Shown piece after piece: positions 16,186-20,202 of a stretch of DNA of 21,692 nt. The DNA is from a virus: the IMG/VR virus record IMGVR_UViG_3300047562_000451, positions 1-21,692 of that record; one strand, 5' to 3'. Each line of letters begins with the position of its first letter. The stretch's first letter is position 1. The notes under the pieces are model-generated. The model searched no databases. It was not told where the DNA came from and saw nothing but the letters and a program-made list of their open reading frames with translations. The position numbers and the translations under genes were made by a program.

Positions 16186-16405
16186 GACGCTCGCCGCGCA
16201 GGTGCGGAATTTGCAGAACGACGAGGCGTTTTGCTATATAATGAAAAGTATTAAGAAAGATCAGGCTAATATCTTTCTGAACCCGACCTCATCTCTGGAT
16301 GAGAGGGAGTCCGCTCACGAAATTGTTCGTGGGTTATCAAAGATCGAAGATCGAATAGCCACAATCCTGATGGATGAAGCGATCTTCGATAAAAAACATC
16401 AGTAA
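16175..16405 (+). CDS. Small helical protein between portal and scaffold
   Basis: 76 residues from GTG 16175, with AGGCGG at 16163-16168 upstream; its first 11 bases overlap the portal's end. The chain is mostly helix, with LAAQVRNLQNDEAFCYIMKS, an LDERESAHEIVRGLSKIEDRIATIL helix and a short acidic/basic end. Small proteins of this shape, with an ER-x-x-A-x-x-I-x-x-L motif, are frequent directly after portal genes in short-tailed phages, function not established. It may assist portal or scaffold assembly. Start choice is moderately certain; no in-frame ATG occurs before residue 23. Confidence 0.65.
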   Translation: MDIKTLAAQVRNLQNDEAFCYIMKSIKKDQANIFLNPTSSLDERESAHEIVRGLSKIEDRIATILMDEAIFDKKHQ

Positions 16406-16417
16406 GGGAACGTCACC

Positions 16418-17359
16418 GTGGAAGCGAACGAACCAGAAGCAGGATCCATTGAATCGGCACTCGCCAAACTTCTTCAAGAACCTGAAGAAATGGAAGCCGA
16501 GGAGGTGGATGAGGATGTTGAGTCCGAAGAGGAGTCTGACGAGGAGTCTGACGAGTCTGACGAGGACATTGAGGACAGCGAAGACACTGAAGAAGATGGC
16601 GATGATGAGTCAGAGCCTGAATTGTTCACCGTCAAGGTTGACGGGAAAGAGCAGCAGGTAACACTTGACGAACTCAAGCAGGGATTCAGCGGTCAAGCAT
16701 ATGTCCGAAAAGGGATGGAGCAGGCAGCCCAGCAGCGTAAGCAGGCCGAGGAGGTCTATGCCGCCCTTTTGAATGAGCGCCAGCAGATCGCCCAATTGTT
16801 TCAACAGATTCAGCAGGGAGGTATGCCGACGCCACCGAAGATGCCGACCAAAGAGATGTTTGATTCCGACCCGATAGGATACCTGGAAGCAAAGCTCTCT
16901 TACGACGAGCAAAAGGCGGCCTTTGACCAGCAGATTGGACAGATGCAACAGGTTGTTCAGCAGCAGTCACAGGCGGCACAGGCGGCACAGGCGGCTCATT
17001 TGCAGCGTGAGATGGAGATCCTAAAGCAATCGATACCAGAGTTTAATGATGAGAAGCAGGGTCGCGCATTGCGTGAAAAGCTGGTCTCATCTGGCCAAAA
17101 AATCTACGGCTATACCGTGGATGAGCTTGGTGCAATCTCTGATCACCGTGCTGTTCGTGTTCTAACGGATGCGATCAGATACCGCGAGATGATGGATGGC
17201 AAGACCAAGATGGAGGCCAGCGCCAAGCCCAAGCAGGGTAAGGTACTCAAGGCGGGTGCGAAGAAGGTAGGATTGAAATCTCAGGCAGAGAGGCAAGCTC
17301 GACAAAAGCTAAGAAAGACCGGATCCTTAAATGATGCGGTTAGTTTAATCCTAAATTGA
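16418..17359 (+). CDS. Capsid scaffolding protein
   Basis: 313 residues from GTG 16418 with AAGGGA at 16404-16409. Domain order fits phage scaffolds. Residues ~22-68 are a very acidic, Ser/Glu/Asp tract. LFTVKVDGKEQQVTLDELKQGFSG (residues ~69-92) is a common scaffold-like motif. A Gln-rich coiled coil (residues ~100-200) carries an FDSDPIGYLEAKLSYDEQK segment. The end is strongly basic (KVLKAGAKKVGLKSQAERQARQK) and finishes with LRKTGSLNDAVSLIL. Known: basic C-terminal helices of P22-type scaffolds bind the capsid protein's inner face. It lies between portal and major capsid genes, as expected. It would be expelled or degraded at maturation; no protease domain is visible. Confidence 0.86.
   Translation: MEANEPEAGSIESALAKLLQEPEEMEAEEVDEDVESEEESDEESDESDEDIEDSEDTEEDGDDESEPELFTVKVDGKEQQVTLDELKQGFSGQAYVRKGMEQAAQQRKQAEEVYAALLNERQQIAQLFQQIQQGGMPTPPKMPTKEMFDSDPIGYLEAKLSYDEQKAAFDQQIGQMQQVVQQQSQAAQAAQAAHLQREMEILKQSIPEFNDEKQGRALREKLVSSGQKIYGYTVDELGAISDHRAVRVLTDAIRYREMMDGKTKMEASAKPKQGKVLKAGAKKVGLKSQAERQARQKLRKTGSLNDAVSLILN
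16529..16564 (+). repeat. Short tandem repeat (GAGTCTGAC units) in the acidic region of the scaffold gene
   Basis: Near-identical copies of (GAG)GAGTCTGAC follow one another and encode Glu/Ser/Asp blocks. They probably arose by slippage or short duplications in a low-complexity acidic tract; the frame is preserved because each unit is a multiple of three bases. Confidence 0.8.
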
Positions 17360-17369
17360 GGTAATTATC

Positions 17370-18326
17370 ATGGCACAGCCAAGTAACACATTTGATTCAT
17401 ATGACGCCAAAGGTATCCGCGAGGATCTGGAGGACGTGATTTACGATATTTCGCCTGAAGAAACTCCTTTCTACAGCGCGTGCAAAAAGGTTAAAGCAAC
17501 CAACACCTTCCATGAGTGGCAGACCGATGCGCTTCGCGCTTCAGCAGCAAACGCTCACATCGAAGGCGATGCAACGTCGGCGGAGGCACGCACGGCGACC
17601 TCGCGTCTGGGGAACTACACGCAGATCTTTAAGAACGCAGTGGTTGTGCCTGACACCGACGAGGGCTTGAAAAAGGCTGGCCGAGCGGCAGAAATTGCAT
17701 ACCAAACGCTCAAGATCGCCAAAGAACAGAAGCTCGACATCGAAAAGGCACTGTTTGACAACAACGCTCGCGCTGCCGGCAATAGCTCAACGGCTCGTGA
17801 GCTGGCAGGTGCTCCTGTGTGGTTGATCAGCAACACGGTGTTCGGCGCAAACGAAGGTGCCGACGCTACTGGTGACGGAAGTGACGCTCGAACTGATGAG
17901 ACCACGGCGCTGACCGCGTTCTCTCAGACCAAGTTCGATACCGTGATGCAGTCAATCTGGGAGCAAGGCGGCAAGCCTGATGTGTGCTATTTGTCTGCAT
18001 TCCAGATGAACAAGGCGCTTGGGTTTGTTGGTAACAACTCGCAACGCTCTACCATCGGCGCGGCTGACGGCAAGGTAGCCAACTTGATGTCGGTCTACAT
18101 GACCCCGTGGGGAAGCATTGAGTTTATGCCGACCCGTGAGAATCGTTCGCGTGACGTGTTCATCATGCAGTCCGATATGTGGGCTGTTGCCGTTCTGCGT
18201 CCGACCAAGAACGTAGCGTTGGCGAAGACCGGCGATAACACGACCCGTCAGGTTGTCACCGAGTTGACGCTTGTTTGTAAGAACGAAAAGGCGTCTGGCG
18301 GCGTTTTCGACAACACCACCAGCTAA
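17370..18326 (+). CDS. Major capsid protein, SU10-type (DUF5309 family)
   Basis: 318 residues. The leader TTGAGGTAATTATC gives a GAGG ribosome-binding site for ATG 17370. The N-terminal EDLEDVIYDISPEETPFYSACKKVKATNTFHEWQTD and the following AHIEGDATSAEARTATSRLGNYTQI match the SU10 major head protein family (Pfam SU10_MHP, formerly DUF5309), which has the HK97 fold. GLKKAGRAAEIAYQTLKIAKEQKLDIEKALFDN is the spine-helix-like region. KPDVCYLSAFQMNKALGF and the late SDMWAVAVLRPTKNVALAKTGD are also typical. Codon use is clean and GC-rich, as expected of a highly expressed gene. A strong terminator follows 7 bases after the stop. Confidence 0.92.
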   Translation: MAQPSNTFDSYDAKGIREDLEDVIYDISPEETPFYSACKKVKATNTFHEWQTDALRASAANAHIEGDATSAEARTATSRLGNYTQIFKNAVVVPDTDEGLKKAGRAAEIAYQTLKIAKEQKLDIEKALFDNNARAAGNSSTARELAGAPVWLISNTVFGANEGADATGDGSDARTDETTALTAFSQTKFDTVMQSIWEQGGKPDVCYLSAFQMNKALGFVGNNSQRSTIGAADGKVANLMSVYMTPWGSIEFMPTRENRSRDVFIMQSDMWAVAVLRPTKNVALAKTGDNTTRQVVTELTLVCKNEKASGGVFDNTTS

Positions 18327-18333
18327 GGAGCGC

Positions 18334-18357
18334 GGGGGGAGGAAACTCCCCCCTTTT
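18334..18357 (+). terminator. Intrinsic (rho-independent) terminator after the capsid gene
   Basis: GGGGGGAG (18334-18341) pairs perfectly with CTCCCCCC (18346-18353) around a GAAA tetraloop, an 8-bp stem with a GNRA-type loop, directly followed by TTTT (18354-18357). This is the clearest non-coding signal in the window. It would end the long structural transcript after the capsid gene or act as a partial terminator that lowers expression of the small proteins and lysis genes downstream. Confidence 0.92.
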
Positions 18358-18361
18358 CATT

Positions 18362-18622
18362 ATGTATAAAGTGACAATCTCAAACTTATTCATTGGCGGC
18401 AAAAAGTATCGCAATGGGGATTTGGTTGACATCTCAGAAGATGAAGCAGCCAAGCACAGCACTCGGCTTGAGTATGTTGAGGTAAAGCAAGAGCCGGAAC
18501 CACCCAAGAAACGAGGACGGAGGAAGAAAAGTGAAGGTTCAGGAGAAGTTCAGGGACAACCACGACGGGACGTTCACGATTCAGAACACTTACCTGAATC
18601 AACCTTATTTGGAGATAGCTGA
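18362..18622 (+). CDS. Small phage protein with N-terminal beta motif and basic tail
   Basis: 86 residues, ATG 18362 only 5 bases after the terminator U-tract; no ribosome-binding site is evident, so initiation may be weak. The N-terminal part (YKVTISNLFIGGKKYRNGDLVDISEDEAAKH) is a compact motif, with G-x-x-Y-x-x-G-D followed by an acidic helix, that I have seen in small proteins next to phage capsid genes; function unknown. A Pro/Glu linker leads to KKRGRRKK. The frame then runs on for about 30 residues across the beginning of the next gene. The basic tail could bind DNA or capsid. The overlap may be incidental extension past the conserved part. Confidence 0.66.
   Translation: MYKVTISNLFIGGKKYRNGDLVDISEDEAAKHSTRLEYVEVKQEPEPPKKRGRRKKSEGSGEVQGQPRRDVHDSEHLPESTLFGDS
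18519..18523 (+). promoter_or_regulatory. Ribosome-binding site inside the preceding gene's Arg codons
   Basis: GGAGG lies 7 bases before the GTG at 18531. In the upstream reading frame the same bases are part of CGG-AGG, two of the Arg codons of the KKRGRRKK tail. The site decides the start of the following gene. Confidence 0.75.
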
Positions 18623-18818
18623 CCAATACCGTGCCGCTGGCGTTGGCATGACCGGCGAGTCGCGGCTAGTTGGTGTGATTCCTATGCACATCATGCAGGA
18701 ATGGTTTAAAGAGGCGGGAGTGTCTTGGGACGACCGCGAGGCTTGCAAAGAGATCGTGAAGCGCAAGATGTTGTCGGGCGATTTCGATAAACTTCGCGTC
18801 TGGGAGGGAAGCTACTGA
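18531..18818 (+). CDS. Conserved phage protein of unknown function downstream of capsid
   Basis: 95 residues from GTG 18531, chosen because of the GGAGG at 18519-18523. The sequence DNHDGTFTIQNTYLNQPYLEIADQYRAAG, then GESRLVGVIPMHIMQEWFKEAGVSW and a basic EIVKRKML...LRVWEGSY end, is a family I recognise from several short-tailed phages (N-terminal FTIQNTQD-like strand, then IPMxVxExWxxE), always near head genes, with no established role. It is soluble and compact, mixed alpha/beta. It overlaps the previous gene by 92 bases and the next by 1. A virion accessory role is plausible from location only. Confidence 0.75.
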   Translation: MKVQEKFRDNHDGTFTIQNTYLNQPYLEIADQYRAAGVGMTGESRLVGVIPMHIMQEWFKEAGVSWDDREACKEIVKRKMLSGDFDKLRVWEGSY

Positions 18819-18934
18819 TGCCAGTTAAAAAATGCAAAAACGGCAAATACCGAATCGGCAACGGCCCCGCAATGTACAAAACGAAGGCGTCAGCAGACCG
18901 TGCGTACAAAGCGTACAAAGCTAAAAAAAAGTAG
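18818..18934 (+). CDS. 38-residue basic phage microprotein
   Basis: ATG 18818 overlaps the preceding TGA as TGATG, and GGGAGGGA at 18802-18809 lies upstream. The product begins MPVKKCKNGKYRIGNGPAMY and ends in an Ala/Lys/Tyr helix, AYKAYKAKKK, so it is strongly basic. Small phage proteins with the same plan (a Cys/Gly-rich start followed by a K-x-A-x-x-x-x-x-AYxAY-like helix) are common next to head or lysis genes; no function is known to me. Its tiny size means length cut-offs would skip it. A DNA-binding or internal role is conceivable, not shown. Confidence 0.7.
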   Translation: MPVKKCKNGKYRIGNGPAMYKTKASADRAYKAYKAKKK

Positions 18935-18943
18935 CGCAAAATC

Positions 18944-19210
18944 ATGCTCAATGAAGAGCGGTTGACTCAAAAAATTGGCGCTATCGAAACGAAGCTCGAC
19001 AAGATTTCTGAGGCGCTAACGCTTCTGGCTCGCGTCGAGGAGCGTCAAGCACAATCAGCGGAGGCGTTAGGACGAGCATGGAAAACAATCGAATCAATCG
19101 AGCTGAGAATTTCGCAGTTGGAGAAGACCGAGGCGCAGACAATGACCCGTCAAGCGATGTGGGCGGTGATAGTCTTGTTAACGGGCGTGATTGGCTACCT
19201 CATAAAATAG
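18944..19210 (+). CDS. XhlA-like membrane protein with coiled coil (probable lysis accessory)
   Basis: 88 residues. Residues ~5-65 form a heptad-like coiled coil (KIGAIETKLDKISEALTLLARV; WKTIESIELRISQLEKTE). A C-terminal membrane helix spans ~71-87 (AMWAVIVLLTGVIGYLIK). This architecture, cytoplasmic or periplasmic coiled coil plus one C-terminal membrane anchor, matches XhlA-type proteins of phages and PBSX-like elements, which work with holins and amidases. The position directly before a holin supports a lysis role. No clear ribosome-binding site precedes ATG 18944. It could instead be a spanin-like protein, but there is no lipobox or N-terminal signal. Confidence 0.72.
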   Translation: MLNEERLTQKIGAIETKLDKISEALTLLARVEERQAQSAEALGRAWKTIESIELRISQLEKTEAQTMTRQAMWAVIVLLTGVIGYLIK

Positions 19211-19231
19211 ATTTTATATCCGAAAAAATAG

Positions 19232-19325
19232 ATGACGTATTTTTTCAGGCTGAAACAATAATTGAAAAAATGATTGCTACGATGGCAATCAACGTCTCCA
19301 GCAGCGTTGATGAAAAAAACGTCAT
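19232..19325 (+). repeat. Nested inverted repeats in the gap before the holin gene
   Basis: The 135-base gap 19211-19345 has no convincing gene. ATGACGTATTTTTTCA (19232-19247) is complementary to TGAAAAAAACGTCAT (19311-19325) with one unpaired base, enclosing about 63 bases. Inside, TGATTGC (19271-19277) pairs with GCAATCA (19285-19291), and ATCAACG (19288-19294) pairs with CGTTGAT (19305-19311). The two inner hairpins share bases 19288-19291, so they exclude each other; the second also touches the outer arm at 19311. This could be an RNA switch or protein-binding structure controlling the holin, or chance pairing in an A/T-rich stretch. Confidence 0.55.
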
Positions 19326-19345
19326 GAACAAAAGCAGGTCTTATC

Positions 19346-19750
19346 ATGGGCGTCATTGAGCTAATTGCTGGGGTCTTCAAGCCTGCCGCCGAACTCATTG
19401 ATAGCCTTCATACGTCGGAAGAGGAGCGGCTTATTCAAAAACGCCAGTTGCTGGATGTTCAGGCAGCCGCAATGCAGAGGGTATTTGACTATGAGGCAGA
19501 GATCATCAAAGCGCAGTCAAAGATCGTTCATGCAGAGGCGTCATCTGAGCACTGGCTTACCGCAAGCTGGCGACCCATCACCATGCTCACTTTCCTCGCT
19601 CTTGCCGTTGGGGATTCTCTGGGGTGGCTACCAAACCCGCTCAGGGATGAGGCATGGACCCTCTTGCAGCTTGGGTTGGGTGGATATGTGTTAGCCAGAA
19701 GTGGCGAAAAGATAGTCACAACGGTAAAGAAAAATGGCCAAGGTGAGTAA
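19346..19750 (+). CDS. Holin of the 3-TM (GTA-type) family
   Basis: 134 residues. An amphipathic or membrane-associated N-terminus (VIELIAGVFKPAAELID) is followed by a helix (EERLIQKRQLLDVQAAAMQRVFDYEAEIIKAQ). Then comes the characteristic SSEHWLTASWRPITM (residues ~67-80) and hydrophobic segments ~77-93 and ~102-117. The WLTASWRPI signature matches the 'holin of 3TMs, for gene-transfer release' family (Pfam GTA_holin_3TM). Known role: makes membrane holes that let endolysin reach the cell wall. The start codon follows the hairpin-rich gap with only a weak CAGG upstream, in keeping with tight control. Its end overlaps the endolysin start by 17 bases. Confidence 0.88.
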   Translation: MGVIELIAGVFKPAAELIDSLHTSEEERLIQKRQLLDVQAAAMQRVFDYEAEIIKAQSKIVHAEASSEHWLTASWRPITMLTFLALAVGDSLGWLPNPLRDEAWTLLQLGLGGYVLARSGEKIVTTVKKNGQGE

Positions 19751-20108
19751 GTTTTTTAGCGAAGATGAGCTAAAATGCCAACATTGTGGGGAGTACAGAT
19801 ATGACCGCGCTTTTCTTGATCTTCTGGACAGTATTCGTATGGAGCTTGGGTTTCCTATGCGGGTTAGTTCAGGTTACAGATGCCCCAGTCACCCTATCGA
19901 AGCTGCTAAAGGTCAGCCGGGAGTACACAGTACAGGTATGGCAGTTGACATACTCTGCCACGGTGCTGAAGCTCTTGACCTTGTTAGGGTTGCGCAAGCG
20001 CACGGAATCAGCCGAATCGGAGTAAATCAAAAGGGCGACATGGCCCAGAGGTTTATTCATTTGGATATCTGTGATGACAGGCCAACACCTGCGTTTTGGA
20101 GCTACTGA
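19734..20108 (+). CDS. Endolysin: peptidase M15 family (D-Ala-D-Ala-type, zinc)
   Basis: 124 residues, one compact catalytic domain without a wall-binding part. The sequence shows SSGYRCPSHP (residues ~45-54), VHSTGMAVDI with zinc ligands H65 and D72, and FIHLDI with H109. This is the His-Asp...His set of the peptidase M15_3 family (PF08291), whose phage members cut peptide cross-links of peptidoglycan. The N-terminal FFSEDELKCQHCG contains a CxxC pair typical of this subgroup. ATG 19734 overlaps the holin; GTG 19743 is an alternative start. No signal peptide, so release should depend on the holin. A membrane-type frame is nested inside this gene (see findings). Confidence 0.9.
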   Translation: MAKVSKFFSEDELKCQHCGEYRYDRAFLDLLDSIRMELGFPMRVSSGYRCPSHPIEAAKGQPGVHSTGMAVDILCHGAEALDLVRVAQAHGISRIGVNQKGDMAQRFIHLDICDDRPTPAFWSY

Positions 20109-20129
20109 TGAAAAACAGCGGGTTGGCTT

Positions 20130-20201
20130 ATGAGCATTTTTGAAAAAATCATCTGGATTGTCGTTTTAATCTCAATGACAGTAATTTTTTTAGGGCTTTG
20201 A
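20130..20201 (+). CDS. 23-residue single-helix membrane peptide (possible)
   Basis: ATG 20130 to TGA 20199-20201 encodes a short peptide starting MSIFEKIIWIVVLIS and continuing hydrophobic to its end, one membrane helix with a charged N-terminal edge (FEK). It fills the space between the endolysin stop (20108) and the next gene (ATG 20203). Only a weak G-rich stretch precedes it. It may be a tiny holin-like or lysis-regulating peptide. An 11-codon frame from ATG 20108 overlaps the endolysin stop and seems too short to count. Evidence is composition and location only. Confidence 0.45.
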   Translation: MSIFEKIIWIVVLISMTVIFLGL

Positions 20202-20202
20202 T

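Noticed and set aside
19078-19359. 93-codon + strand frame across the XhlA-like gene, the hairpin gap and the holin start
   Set aside because: It overlaps two better-supported genes in another frame, has no ribosome-binding site and no recognisable motif; the gap looks non-coding and hairpin-rich.
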